Numbered from the stretch's first letter, positions 25,925-35,692 are shown. The stretch is DNA of 64,000 bases from Bacteroidia bacterium (GCA_019695295.1 JAIBAH010000008.1:23275-87274); one strand, 5' to 3'. Numbers and translations: made by a program. The notes: generated by a model from the sequence alone, not told the origin.

Positions 25925-26536
25925 ATGATGTTTGAAAAACTCCGGAATAGCATTAACGGCCTCGAAAAAAGCCTTATTACTCCAGAACGAAAAGCGGTTT
26001 TAAGGCCTTTGATTGAATATATTCAGACCAAAAAAGACAGAGATGAGGCTATTCGCCTGAATTTCATCTGTACCCACAATTCCCGAAGGAGTCATTTATC
26101 CCAGATATGGGCGCAGACAATGGCTTATCATGTTGGACTCAAAAATATCTTTTGCTACTCAGGCGGAACAGAAGCGACAGCAATGTTTCCCAAAATAGCT
26201 GAAACCTTAACTCTTCAGGGATTTCAGATTCAAAAACTAAGCGAAGGCGAAAATCCCGTTTATGCCATCAAATTTTCCCCGAACGAAAGCCCCGTAATTG
26301 GTTTTTCAAAAGTGTACAGCAGCGACTTTAACCCCCGTACTCTGTTTGGCGCAATCATGACCTGCGACAATGCGGATGAAGGCTGCCCTTTTGTAATTGG
26401 TGCAGAAGCCCGTTTTCCGGTAAAGTACAATGACCCGAAAGCCTTTGACGGCACCGAACTGATGGACAGTAAGTACGCAGAACGAAGTCTGGAAATTGCT
26501 CAGGAAATGCTATACGTTTTTTCCTGTATCCACTGA
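25925..26536 (+). CDS. Low-molecular-weight phosphatase / arsenate reductase-like protein
   Basis: A 203-residue cytoplasmic protein. The phosphate-binding loop CTHNSRRS (Cys at about residue 44, CX5R) follows the first strand, and a later GAIMTCDNADEGCPF supplies the two Cys expected of thioredoxin-coupled arsenate reductases (ArsC of the LMW-PTP class). It is longer than classic ArsC (about 130 residues), with an extra helical N-terminus and an insertion. Position directly after acr3 supports arsenate reduction to arsenite for export. A plain tyrosine phosphatase remains possible. Start could equally be the second Met at 25928. Confidence 0.85.
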   Translation: MMFEKLRNSINGLEKSLITPERKAVLRPLIEYIQTKKDRDEAIRLNFICTHNSRRSHLSQIWAQTMAYHVGLKNIFCYSGGTEATAMFPKIAETLTLQGFQIQKLSEGENPVYAIKFSPNESPVIGFSKVYSSDFNPRTLFGAIMTCDNADEGCPFVIGAEARFPVKYNDPKAFDGTELMDSKYAERSLEIAQEMLYVFSCIH

Positions 26537-26563
26537 TTTTGGAAACGTTAGTACTTCAACAGA

Positions 26564-26941
26564 ATGAAAGCATTATTTGCGGTTTTTTCCCTGCTTCTTC
26601 TTTTCGCCTGTGGGAATCAGCCCGCCCGTAAAAACGAAAATACGCATTTCCCCGTCAAAGATACTGCCGGGCTTCGGCTACTTATTACCGGTATCCCGCC
26701 CGTTCCTGAGTATGAAAATGCCCGTGATACAATCGCCCGAAAATGGGGAATTCAATTTATATGGGTTGCCGGATGTATCGTTTCAGAAAAGCTCGCCGAT
26801 AGCATTGACCGTTGCAATCTGGAAATGGAAAAAAGAATGCAGGAAAAATACGGAAAAGACTGGTATCTGCAGTTTGATAAAGATATCCGGAATCAAATCA
26901 TAGCGGATAGTCTCAGAAATCATATCAGTAAAAAACTTTAA
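26564..26941 (+). CDS. Small lipoprotein in the arsenic operon
   Basis: A 125-residue lipoprotein (signal MKALFAVFSLLLLFAC, lipidated Cys at 16). The mature domain of about 100 residues is alpha/beta, with ARKWGIQFIWVAGCIVSEKLADSIDRCN and a helical C-terminus (MEKRMQEKYGKDWY). It has two Cys in the mature chain (in VAGC and DRCN). I do not recognise a named family. It starts 27 bases after the arsenate-reductase-like gene, so it is probably co-transcribed. A role in periplasmic arsenic handling is only inference from position. Confidence 0.7.
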   Translation: MKALFAVFSLLLLFACGNQPARKNENTHFPVKDTAGLRLLITGIPPVPEYENARDTIARKWGIQFIWVAGCIVSEKLADSIDRCNLEMEKRMQEKYGKDWYLQFDKDIRNQIIADSLRNHISKKL

Positions 26942-27072
26942 CTTTTTATTGTTTTTTTGGGTGAAAACCGGAAATTACTCCTACTTTCTATATCCCGGAC
27001 TTCATAAAATCCTCAAACCGGATTTCTCTCAGGAAAATGCCCCTTTCTATAAACCAATTCAAAAAATATGTT

Positions 27073-27080
27073 TACTTTTG
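27073..27080 (+). promoter_or_regulatory. -7 box (TACTTTTG) of the GNAT gene
   Basis: Exact match that lies inside the longest reading frame (27068). It shows that translation begins later, at 27110, after a leader of about 25 bases. Confidence 0.6.
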
Positions 27081-27109
27081 TGCATCGTAAACTATTAGCA
27101 ATAACAGAA

Positions 27110-27562
27110 ATGCTTGAGTGGATAAAAACAACCTCTGAAAATGAAGACTTTGGAAAATTAGTCAGGGAACTGGATGCTGACCTCAGGATTCGGGACGGAG
27201 AAGAACATGCTTTTTATGCGCAATTTAATAAAACGGCTTCCATTAAACATGTAATTGTAGCGTATGACCAGAATATTGCTGTGGGTTGCGGTGCAATAAA
27301 AGTATTTTCAGAAGATACTATGGAGGTGAAAAGAATGTATGTTCTGCCTGAAAGAAGAGGCGAGGGCATTGCTTCCATTATACTGGCTGCCCTCGAAGAG
27401 TGGTGTAAATCACTGGGATATTACAGATGTGTACTGGAAACCGGAAAGAAACAACCCGAAGCAATCAGACTCTATCAAAAAAACGGATATCATCTGATAC
27501 CCAATTACGGACAATATCTGAATGTGGAAAACAGCGTTTGCTTTGAAAAACGAATCCTTTAA
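27110..27562 (+). CDS. GNAT-family N-acetyltransferase
   Basis: A 150-residue protein. Start chosen at 27110 (MLEWIKTTSEN) because a promoter box overlaps the earlier possible ATG. The GNAT core is clear: strand VGCGAIKVFSEDT, then VKRMYVLPERRGEGIASIIL with the acetyl-CoA pyrophosphate loop RRGEGIA (82-88), then CVLETGKKQPEAIRLYQKNGY. This spacing is typical of small-molecule or amino-acid acetyltransferases. Acceptor unknown. It starts a three-gene run with two DUF1801 genes, spaced 10 and 13 bases. Confidence 0.92.
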   Translation: MLEWIKTTSENEDFGKLVRELDADLRIRDGEEHAFYAQFNKTASIKHVIVAYDQNIAVGCGAIKVFSEDTMEVKRMYVLPERRGEGIASIILAALEEWCKSLGYYRCVLETGKKQPEAIRLYQKNGYHLIPNYGQYLNVENSVCFEKRIL

Positions 27563-27572
27563 ATTATACGAA

Positions 27573-27968
27573 ATGATGAACGCGGTATTCAATACTATTG
27601 ATGAATATATCCTCAGCTTTCCGCCTGAGATACAAAACCGGCTCACAGAAGTCCGGAAGACAATTCAGGAAGCGGCACCCGAAGCAACAGAAGCGATAAA
27701 GTATGCTATCCCTACTTTTGTTCTGAACGGAAATCTTGTGCATTTCGCCGCCTTCAAAAATCATATCGGATTTTATCCGGTCCCTTCCGGACTCAGTGCC
27801 TTTCAGGAAGAACTCTCCCTGTACAAGCAAGGAAAAGGCTCCGTTCAGTTTCCACTCAATCAGCCTTTGCCTTTGGACCTGATTACGAGAATCGTACAAT
27901 TCAGGGTAGCGGAAAACGCAGAAAAAGCCAAACATAAAAAGCCGTTCAAAGGCAAACAATCGATTTAA
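27573..27968 (+). CDS. DUF1801 (YdhG-like) protein
   Basis: A 131-residue cytoplasmic protein. The longest frame opens at 27522 inside the GNAT gene, but MMNAVFNTIDEYILSF at 27573 is the family-like start and gives a 10-base spacer. Landmarks are IDEYILSFPPEIQNRLTEVR, IKYAIPTFVLNGNLVHFAAFKNHIGFYP and the basic tail (KAKHKKPFKGK). This is the YdhG/DUF1801 fold, related to the frataxin-like CyaY shape, with no settled function. It is followed by a second, divergent DUF1801 protein. Confidence 0.88.
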   Translation: MMNAVFNTIDEYILSFPPEIQNRLTEVRKTIQEAAPEATEAIKYAIPTFVLNGNLVHFAAFKNHIGFYPVPSGLSAFQEELSLYKQGKGSVQFPLNQPLPLDLITRIVQFRVAENAEKAKHKKPFKGKQSI

Positions 27969-27981
27969 TACAGTTGAAATT

Positions 27982-28395
27982 ATGGCAAAAAATCAAAAGC
28001 CTTCTCAGCCGGAAACGGTAGCTGAGTTTTGCGCACGGATAGAACATCCTTTGATAGAAGCAATCCTGACGCTGAGGGAAATTATCCTTGGTACGGATAC
28101 GGAAATAGAGGAACATATAAAATGGAACTCTCTTGCTTTTTACTATAAAGGCGAGATGAAGCCTTTTGCTCCCCGTGAATATAAAAGAGACATCGTGGTT
28201 TTTAATCTTCATAAAAATGAATTCATTTTACTGATTTTCCCCACAGGTGCAAAGATAGAAGATACAAGCGGCCTTCTTCAGGGAAACTTTCCGGACAGCA
28301 GAAAGGTCATCCGGTTTACGTCCTCAGAAGAAGTCAGTGCAGGAGCAGAAGCCTTACAAAATATTCTCAGGAAATGGCTTTCCATGATTGATTAA
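27982..28395 (+). CDS. Second DUF1801 protein
   Basis: A 137-residue cytoplasmic protein starting 13 bases after the first DUF1801 gene. It shares the fold pattern (EHIKWNSLAFYYKGEMKPFA, then DIVVFNLHKNEFILLIFPTG) but little direct identity with its neighbour, so the pair is an old duplication or a functional pairing of two subfamilies. The GNAT-DUF1801-DUF1801 order suggests one transcript from the box at 27073. No function can be given. Confidence 0.85.
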   Translation: MAKNQKPSQPETVAEFCARIEHPLIEAILTLREIILGTDTEIEEHIKWNSLAFYYKGEMKPFAPREYKRDIVVFNLHKNEFILLIFPTGAKIEDTSGLLQGNFPDSRKVIRFTSSEEVSAGAEALQNILRKWLSMID

Positions 28396-28413
28396 TAAAC
28401 CTATTTCCAGGTG

Positions 28414-28476
28414 AAAAAAATCCGCTGACATCTGAATGGAAACGATAACCGTACTCCCATTTCAGAAATCAGCGGA
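28414..28476 (-). terminator. Long hairpin terminator of fsa
   Basis: Outer 8-bp stem TCCGCTGA/TCAGCGGA and inner 9-bp stem with one bulge, loop of 17. A seven-U run follows on the minus strand only. Confidence 0.8.
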
Positions 28477-28513
28477 AAAAATATTTCCGTATCTGGCCCT
28501 TTTCGAATCAGTT

Positions 28514-29161
28514 TTAGCTGTTTGCTTTTTTATGGTCAGCGAGGAATTTTTCAAGTCCGATATCTGTAAGCGGATGTTTAATCATGGACTGAATCACACT
28601 GAAAGGCATAGTCACCACATCGGACCCGGCCAAAGCACAGGCAAGCAGATGTTGATTATGACGTACGCTTGCTGCCAGAATTTCGGTCTGAATCATATAA
28701 TTATCAAATATCTGACGAATTTCGTTGATTAAATGCATGCCGTCATGGCCTACATCATCCAGCCTTCCGATAAAAGGGCTTACATAAGTTGCTCCCGCCT
28801 TCGCCGCTACCAGTGCCTGAATGGCAGAAAAAACCAGTGTACAATTGGTTTTGATTCCCTCGGAAGTAAGGGTACGGATTGCCTTCACCCCTTCTTTAAT
28901 CATTGGAATTTTCACTACAATATTGGGGTGTAATTTTGCGAGGGCTCTTCCTTCTCTCATCATTCCTTCATAATCCGTAGAGATTACCTCTGCACTCACG
29001 TCTCCCTCTACGATATTGCATATTGCAAGATAATGTGCATTAACGTCTTTCACTCCCACTTTTGCCATCAGACTGGGGTTTGTCGTTACCCCGTCCAGTA
29101 CGCCCATAGCACTTGCTTCGCGAATTTCGTTCAAATCAGCAGTATCAATAAAAAATTTCAT
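28514..29161 (-). CDS. fsa: Fructose-6-phosphate aldolase (transaldolase-like)
   Basis: A 215-residue protein of the small transaldolase (TalC/FSA) subfamily. It starts [16 protein letters not shown] and has GVTTNPSL. The Schiff-base lysine is Lys84 in NIVVKIPM, and [11 protein letters not shown] is the phosphate-binding region. Small members either cleave fructose 6-phosphate to dihydroxyacetone and glyceraldehyde 3-phosphate or act as transaldolases; sequence alone does not separate these here. It has a -7 box 35 bases upstream and its own terminator. Confidence 0.93.
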   Translation of the reverse strand: MKFFIDTADLNEIREASAMGVLDGVTTNPSLMAKVGVKDVNAHYLAICNIVEGDVSAEVISTDYEGMMREGRALAKLHPNIVVKIPMIKEGVKAIRTLTSEGIKTNCTLVFSAIQALVAAKAGATYVSPFIGRLDDVGHDGMHLINEIRQIFDNYMIQTEILAASVRHNQHLLACALAGSDVVTMPFSVIQSMIKHPLTDIGLEKFLADHKKANS

Positions 29162-29195
29162 ATTCTTGTTTTCTTAAATGGTTCTGAAACTCCCG

Positions 29196-29203
29196 CAAAG
29201 GTA
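29196..29203 (-). promoter_or_regulatory. -7 box (TACCTTTG) of fsa
   Basis: Exact TAnnTTTG match on the minus strand, 35 bases before the ATG at 29161. Confidence 0.55.
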
Positions 29204-29320
29204 AGGAGAAAATATGATTCCTTAAACCGTTTTTTTCTGAACCTTTATTCCGGGGCCCGCTATTCATCTGGATTTGAGGGAATTTCAGCGGAGAGAAAGT
29301 AGTTCCTGAAAGAGTGGTAT

Positions 29321-29354
29321 AAAAAACCCTCCGTTGAGATTTTCAACAGAGGGT
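29321..29354 (-). terminator. Intrinsic terminator of the SdrD-like gene
   Basis: Stem ACCCTCnGTTGA with its complement, one mismatch, followed on the minus strand by six U; 23 bases past the stop at 29377. Confidence 0.85.
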
Positions 29355-29376
29355 AATATAAACGGAATCAATCCTT

Positions 29377-32300
29377 TTACTCTTTAATAATTTTGAAGGT
29401 CACACCGGGTTTATCGGAGTAGATATTTACGTGATAAATACCCGAAGCCCAAGTATGTGTATCCACCTGCACGGAATAGGGTCCATCCGTTACTCCTCTG
29501 AGTGTATTACTGAAAATTACCTGCCCGAGACTATTGGAAATCTGGATATCAGCCCATTTTACATTATAGAACTGACAATCAATTCTCAACATATCTGAAA
29601 CCGGGTTTGGATAAGCCGTGGTGTAGATTGGAATTTCCTTTTCATTCAGTCTTAACTGAACGGTATTACTATACTTAAAGGAGCCGTCAATATCCATCAT
29701 TTTCAAACGATAAAAGACTACTTCCTCTGAAATACCTGTTACATTATAATCCGGGAACTGATACTCTTTTTTCTCAATCGAGTTACCCGCAGCATCCACT
29801 ACCCCAATCTGACCAAAAGACATTCCTCTGTCCAGTGAGCGTTCAATGATAAAATGGCTACTGTTTACTTCGGTATTGGTAACCCACTGCAACCATCCGT
29901 CTTCGCCTACAAGAGACGCTTTGAAAGATAGCAACTCAATCGGGAAAGGAGGAGGAGGCAGGTATCCTGCGCTATTATTCAGGCTAAGCTGACCTGCTGC
30001 GAAAGGAGTTACAAAAGTAATCCGGCTGTTGGAAGGATCTACGTCGCTGTCAACTGCGTCATTTCCTCCATTCTGAGTGGTAAAGTTTCTGCCCGGCAGT
30101 TCCATAAACTCGAGAGAATAGGTTGTATTAGGCGCAAGATTTTCGAAAGAATACTGACCGTCAAGGTAAGTATAATACGTTCTTAATCTTACATTGGAAG
30201 CATTATAGAGATTGATATATACTTTTCCGATAGTAGTATCCGGAGCACCAAACAAGCCATCCTGATTTATATCCGAGAAGGTAAGCCCGTTTACGGTAGC
30301 GGTTGGCTGGAACCCAATATCCGGACCTGCTGTCTCAGAGAAGCAGCTTACCACTACGGTTCCTGCGTCTCCGGAAGGAGTAATATCGCTGTCTGAAGCG
30401 TCGGCTCCTACGTCCTGAAATGTATATTCATGTCCGAGTGGTCTGTTTGTTGCACGTACCCTGTAGGTTCCGGGAGGAATATTTTTAAATAAATATTTAC
30501 CATTTGCATCACTTACCGTATTGACAACCGGGCTATTCGTTGCGTCATCAAAAAGACGAATGGTAAGCCCTGACATTGGTTTTTCGCCAGGATCCTGCTG
30601 TCCGTTAAAGGTTTGATCCACCCAAACAAATCCTTCCAGCGAGCCTGAGCAGTATTCGATAAGACCCGCATCAATATCCAACTGTACTGTACCTTTATCT
30701 ACTGTAAATACAGCCGTTCTTCCGGTAGAAGGCTCCACGTCGCTGTCATTGGCAGCAGGAGAACCTGAAATATTTTTGGTAGTAAAATAGGCTCCTTCCG
30801 GCAAGTCACTAAAGGAAATATAGTAAGTACCCGGTAAAACATTCATGAAGGCATAGCGGCCTTTTCCATCAGAAATACAAGACGACACTACCTGATTTAC
30901 AGCGTTAAATAACTTCACAGTAACACCACTCACCCCTGTTTCAGATACATCATATATCCCATTTTTATTTTGGTCAAACCATACAGAGTTTCCGATTGCA
31001 GCTCTTACGCTAAAGAAGCCGGCATCCTGATCTTCATTCACTGTGGGCGAAAGTACAATATTAAAAGTTTTACCATCATCCATATTGGGGTCACTGTTGG
31101 TTGCTACTGTAGCATTCAATGCTCTCTGTGAAGTAAAGCTGAAGCCATGAGGCAAGTTACTGAAACCCACTTTATAGGTACCTGCTGAAAGGTGAGGGAA
31201 CAAATAAAATCCTTTCTCATCGGATTGCGTTGCGCTTAAAAGAGCTCCGGCATTGTCATAGAGGGTAACCGAGATTCCGGGAAGCGGCGGCTCAGAGGCA
31301 TCCATGATTCCGTTTTTGTTTACATCCATCCACACATAATCCCCAATTACAGAGGTATTCACACTTGTATAGGTAAGCCCTGCATCTAAATTAATATTTG
31401 TTTCTCCTTCCAGCAATGAAAACAATCCGGTTCTTCCTGTACCGGGATTAATATCACTGTCAATATCAGGAGCACCGGCGTTTTGAGCTACGAGAGCGAA
31501 GTTTAAGGGTACAGTAATACCCAGACAATAATTTCCTGCAGGAATTTCATTAAAAATATATCTTCCTTTAATGTCAGTACGGGTAGCGGCTACGATTGTA
31601 ACGCAATCCGAAGCATAAAGTGTAACTGTCACTCCCTGAATACCCGGCTCATCTGCTTCCTGAATGGCATTACCATTTAAGTCATCCCATACTAAATCCC
31701 CGATTGTAGCCAGTCCTCCGGATTTCAGTTCTGTAATTAATCCACAGTCAATATCATATACTGAGGCTGCTGCTACAGCAAACAGATTGGTAATCCCTCC
31801 GCTACCGTCTGGAACATCACTGTCTGCTGAGGTTAGCCCCTGAAATGCAGTTGTAAAGCCTAACCCTTCAGGAAGATTTGCAAATTGCAGTTTATAGTTG
31901 CCGGGAGCTATATTTACAAAGATAAAAAAGCCGGTCGCATCTGTGGTAGTTTTATCAAGAACTGTATTACCAGCGTCTAAAAGATAGACAGAAACCCCCC
32001 GAACTCCCAGTTCTCCTATATCCTGCATTCCGTTGGAATTGGTATCAAACCATACAAAGTCTCCTACTTTTGCTGTTCCAAGAATAGCAGTAGGAACCAG
32101 GCCAAGGTCAATATCCATTACCAAATCTCCCCCTGAAAAAGAAATCGTATCGCTTTTTCCGGTAAGTACACCGAAATCTGAATCAACTCTGTCATTTGCT
32201 CCGGCATTGGCGGTAGCAATCGTATATCCAACAGGAGTAGTGACCTGTACAAAATAGTAACCGGCAGGGATATTAGGGAAAATATAGTTTCCAAATCCGT

Positions 32301-35169
32301 CGGTTTTTGTAATCGCAATCTGATTGCCTTCAAAATCGTAAAGAGAGAGGGTTACCCCCGGTATTCCCGGCTCGTCGCTATCCTGCACTCCATCTGAATC
32401 CATATCTTTCCATACCCTGTCCCCAATACTGACGAGCGTGTCAGCCGCTTTGTATATACCGGCATCAACAGACAATTCCTGTACTCCATTCACAAGCGCA
32501 ATCACACCTGTATTGCCCGTAACTCCACTGTAAATGATATCAGAGTCTTTATCATCAGTGGTGGCATTGGAAGGACTAAACATATGACCGGCCGGTAGCA
32601 AAATATTAATCTTGTAATTTCCTGCTGCTAATCCTGTAAATTTGTAGTTTCCAATTTTATCTGATGTAGTAGAGGAAATAATATTTCCGGAAACATCGGT
32701 AAGGTTGATATTGACATCTGACATCCCTTTTTCATTCAGGTCCTGAATTCCATTGGCATTAATATCATACCATATATAATTTCCAATTGCACCATTACTC
32801 TTAGGGGAATAATGAAGTCCCGCGTCTTTGTTGAGAATAGATTCATTGGCGTTCAGTGTAAACAAATCTGTGCGGCCTTTATTTACACCGGATATATTAA
32901 TGTCGCTGTCCATATCTGGATTTCCTCCCTGTGATTTGGGAGAGAAGGTATAATCAATCGGTAATCCCACTTCCAGCTTGTAGATTCCGGCACTTAAGCC
33001 ACTAAAAGTATATGAGCCATAAGCGTCGGTGATAGTTGAGCTGATAAAGTTATTTGCATTATTGAGTAATATAACCTTTACTCCTGCTATCCCAACCTCG
33101 CCTGCGTCCTGAATTCCATTATAGTTTTCATCCAGCCATACAGTATTGCCGATTGCTCCTGATGGAGCCGAAAAAGTTTCTATATCTCCTGTTCCGTTTG
33201 CATTACCGAAATATCCTGCTGTAGCACTGCTGTTATAAAGCCTGTATCCGTGGAAAGCCGAAAGGAATTCGCTTGAAGGACGGTTGGAAAAATCCAGGTG
33301 GGCTCTTCTTCCCGTAGTATTGTTAAGCCAGATAATTCCGGAAGAGTTATCAGTAGAGGTAGGATTACTGGCTCCCATCATGATTTCATCAGAACCAGGT
33401 CTTAACGCCAAACCGCCTGAGGTAATTTCGTCAAAGGTATGAGTCGCATTGGGATTACAAGGGTCAAAGGTATTGCGGTCTCCCCAGTAATACTCACCGC
33501 CCCCGGGACCTTCATTGTTTCCCTGCCCGGATATAAACAGACCCGGAGTAGTACAGTCCGGATACTGAGCCAGAGTTCCTCCTGCAGAAGCATTATTTTC
33601 CAGTGCATATTCATTGTTTATAATTCCGATTCTCAAAACATCTCCGGCGGTTACTCCTCTGAAAAGGGTATTATCTCCAAAAGTAGTATTATAATTATCA
33701 AATCCTGACTGATGACCATTTCTGTCCATAAGGGCTACAATCATACTGCCATCCATATCAAACTCGATATCCGAAAGAATTGGCTGCGGGTAAACAACCG
33801 CAGTATTCATTGCGTTGGTTGTAAAAGTACTTGCCCACGGCATCCATCTTGCATTATTGGTCATTAAAGGCGGAACGCCTCCGGCATTACCCCGGTTGTA
33901 ATCCAGACGGAAAGAATAAACCACTGAAAAACTGGTACTGTTTAACTCCATAATGGTAGCGTAAAGATCGGCCTGATTCTGAGAAGTCTCTGCAGAACAC
34001 ACTACCCCGATATATACTTTTCCATTATAACATTTTACTGCCCAGGGACGGAAATTGTTTCCGGAACAGCCCGGATTAGGAACTTTGATAGCTCTCACAA
34101 AAACAGGTGCACCGGAAGAGATATTAATCTCAACGAGTTCCCTGTCAAAAAGGCTCATTACATACATTGTATTGCCATCTTCAGTGATATCCAGACCACC
34201 AAGAGACCGTTTTCCAACAGCATCATAGGCATCACTGTCCCAGGATGGATTGGTTACAGCTGCCGGCAACTCGTTTACGTTATCTACCGGAGGTACAGTA
34301 GCAACCCTTCCGGAAGCCCCTACATTGCTTACCATTGTTTGTACATTGGCAAACAGTGTCGCTGATGGTGAGCCTGTATTTAAATCGATTTTATAGATAC
34401 CCCCTAATCCACCAGGGCCAAAACCTGAATGCCTTTTATAAAATGCAGAAGTATAAAGCGCATTTTGTTTTTTGTTATAAGCTACCCCCCATACCGAGCC
34501 CATCTGACTTGCAGGAAGCGTATTGGAGGGAGGAGTAGTTTCGCCGGTATTGCTGGCATTAAACCATACAAACCCAGCCTGAGTACCGGAGGTGCCTCCC
34601 GCAAGCGGGTCTCCATTCACATATAAAGGAGTGGCCAACAGCTGAGTTACCGGATAATCCAGGGCTTTAGGGCCTACAGGAGGGGTATAATGAGCAGGCT
34701 TGTAGCCAGCGTCCAGTGTATTATTATTTTTATTTACTCCTACTCCCAGGATATCAATCGTTATAACCGGCGTGTACCCATTTGCATCCGCATCACTATT
34801 CAGGTCGGTTGCAGGCGTTGCCGTTTGGTTGGTAAGATTATTAAATCCTGCTACTACCGGGAATCTCAGATAAAAAGTGCCGGATGAAAAGATAGAAAAC
34901 CGGAAAAAACCCGGATTTCCCCCATTATTAGCAGAAGTAGTGGTTGCCTGAAGCACATCGTCCCCGCCACCAAAAGCGCCATTGGGACCCACATTCCATA
35001 ACTCAACGGTCACACCGTTGATTCCGTTTACGGGCAATTCATCCTGAATCCCATTTTCGTTCTCATCCTTCCAGATGTAGTTACCAATTGTCCCTACCTG
35101 AGCGAATAGCGACACCTTTGTCAAAACAAAAACCAAGAAAATAAATAATTTTTGTCTGGAATCTATCAT
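29377..35169 (-). CDS. Giant SdrD B-like repeat surface protein, T9SS cargo
   Basis: A 1930-residue secreted protein with a signal peptide ending LFAQ. One SdrD_B-like domain follows (GNYIWKDENENGIQD, about 28-155). A region of about 480 residues (165-650) with repeated Gly/Asn-rich strands (YKIDLNTGS, LGGLDITEDGNTMYVMSLFD) looks like a beta-propeller. Then come nine more SdrD_B-like domains in tandem (about 660-1740), each with a W/FxDxNxNGxxD calcium-binding-type loop, GVxVxLxD and a late YxFxNxxxGxY. The C-terminus (about 1845-1930: YPNPVSDMLRIDC, ASGIYHVNIY) is a T9SS type A sorting domain. Probably a calcium-stiffened stalk or adhesin on the cell surface. Confidence 0.92.
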   Translation of the reverse strand: MIDSRQKLFIFLVFVLTKVSLFAQVGTIGNYIWKDENENGIQDELPVNGINGVTVELWNVGPNGAFGGGDDVLQATTTSANNGGNPGFFRFSIFSSGTFYLRFPVVAGFNNLTNQTATPATDLNSDADANGYTPVITIDILGVGVNKNNNTLDAGYKPAHYTPPVGPKALDYPVTQLLATPLYVNGDPLAGGTSGTQAGFVWFNASNTGETTPPSNTLPASQMGSVWGVAYNKKQNALYTSAFYKRHSGFGPGGLGGIYKIDLNTGSPSATLFANVQTMVSNVGASGRVATVPPVDNVNELPAAVTNPSWDSDAYDAVGKRSLGGLDITEDGNTMYVMSLFDRELVEINISSGAPVFVRAIKVPNPGCSGNNFRPWAVKCYNGKVYIGVVCSAETSQNQADLYATIMELNSTSFSVVYSFRLDYNRGNAGGVPPLMTNNARWMPWASTFTTNAMNTAVVYPQPILSDIEFDMDGSMIVALMDRNGHQSGFDNYNTTFGDNTLFRGVTAGDVLRIGIINNEYALENNASAGGTLAQYPDCTTPGLFISGQGNNEGPGGGEYYWGDRNTFDPCNPNATHTFDEITSGGLALRPGSDEIMMGASNPTSTDNSSGIIWLNNTTGRRAHLDFSNRPSSEFLSAFHGYRLYNSSATAGYFGNANGTGDIETFSAPSGAIGNTVWLDENYNGIQDAGEVGIAGVKVILLNNANNFISSTITDAYGSYTFSGLSAGIYKLEVGLPIDYTFSPKSQGGNPDMDSDINISGVNKGRTDLFTLNANESILNKDAGLHYSPKSNGAIGNYIWYDINANGIQDLNEKGMSDVNINLTDVSGNIISSTTSDKIGNYKFTGLAAGNYKINILLPAGHMFSPSNATTDDKDSDIIYSGVTGNTGVIALVNGVQELSVDAGIYKAADTLVSIGDRVWKDMDSDGVQDSDEPGIPGVTLSLYDFEGNQIAITKTDGFGNYIFPNIPAGYYFVQVTTPVGYTIATANAGANDRVDSDFGVLTGKSDTISFSGGDLVMDIDLGLVPTAILGTAKVGDFVWFDTNSNGMQDIGELGVRGVSVYLLDAGNTVLDKTTTDATGFFIFVNIAPGNYKLQFANLPEGLGFTTAFQGLTSADSDVPDGSGGITNLFAVAAASVYDIDCGLITELKSGGLATIGDLVWDDLNGNAIQEADEPGIQGVTVTLYASDCVTIVAATRTDIKGRYIFNEIPAGNYCLGITVPLNFALVAQNAGAPDIDSDINPGTGRTGLFSLLEGETNINLDAGLTYTSVNTSVIGDYVWMDVNKNGIMDASEPPLPGISVTLYDNAGALLSATQSDEKGFYLFPHLSAGTYKVGFSNLPHGFSFTSQRALNATVATNSDPNMDDGKTFNIVLSPTVNEDQDAGFFSVRAAIGNSVWFDQNKNGIYDVSETGVSGVTVKLFNAVNQVVSSCISDGKGRYAFMNVLPGTYYISFSDLPEGAYFTTKNISGSPAANDSDVEPSTGRTAVFTVDKGTVQLDIDAGLIEYCSGSLEGFVWVDQTFNGQQDPGEKPMSGLTIRLFDDATNSPVVNTVSDANGKYLFKNIPPGTYRVRATNRPLGHEYTFQDVGADASDSDITPSGDAGTVVVSCFSETAGPDIGFQPTATVNGLTFSDINQDGLFGAPDTTIGKVYINLYNASNVRLRTYYTYLDGQYSFENLAPNTTYSLEFMELPGRNFTTQNGGNDAVDSDVDPSNSRITFVTPFAAGQLSLNNSAGYLPPPPFPIELLSFKASLVGEDGWLQWVTNTEVNSSHFIIERSLDRGMSFGQIGVVDAAGNSIEKKEYQFPDYNVTGISEEVVFYRLKMMDIDGSFKYSNTVQLRLNEKEIPIYTTAYPNPVSDMLRIDCQFYNVKWADIQISNSLGQVIFSNTLRGVTDGPYSVQVDTHTWASGIYHVNIYSDKPGVTFKIIKE

Positions 35170-35692
35170 ATATTTAGCATTTAAATTATATAAAACTTTT
35201 TAAGAAAAATATCAGGTTCTTATTGTTTATCTTATTATTACTATGTGTATTTAAACATTGGAATAACAAATTCAATGCCTGATATTACAAATCTTCATTT
35301 TTTATCATATAAAATATTTCAAAAAAATAAAATTTTAACAGTTAACTATCCGGAATCTATTTATTTTTTATATTAATTATTTAATAATCAACGACAAATA
35401 CAAAAAACATTAACATTAACTTATCTTCAAATAAAAATAAACATTTTTCAAAACTATGAATAAAACAAGATATTTCGAACCAAAGTAAATGATTAATTTT
35501 TACAAAAACAAATAAAAATCCGGATTTTTCATACATTGTCTTTTTCTATCCAAATAACACTGCGTATTTAATATTTAACATTTCATTCACAAAATTTAAG
35601 CAACATTTTAAAATTTCATTCGTATTTTTGAGGAAAATTTAATTATTCAATTTCTATATTTTAAATTTAACAAATTACAGATAAATCCAATT
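35170..35692. other. AT-rich divergent intergenic region
   Basis: 523 bases, very AT-rich. It holds the -7 box for the 35693 gene. I find no exact TAnnTTTG box for the SdrD-like gene, no ORF and no hairpin. Confidence 0.55.
35623..35630 (+). promoter_or_regulatory. -7 box (TATTTTTG)
   Basis: Exact match 62 bases before the ATG at 35693. Confidence 0.5.

Noticed and set aside
29950..33170. Repetitive DNA that might be a CRISPR array or tandem satellite
   Set aside because: The repetition is at the protein level (SdrD-like domains of about 120 residues), coding throughout, with no short identical repeats and spacers.
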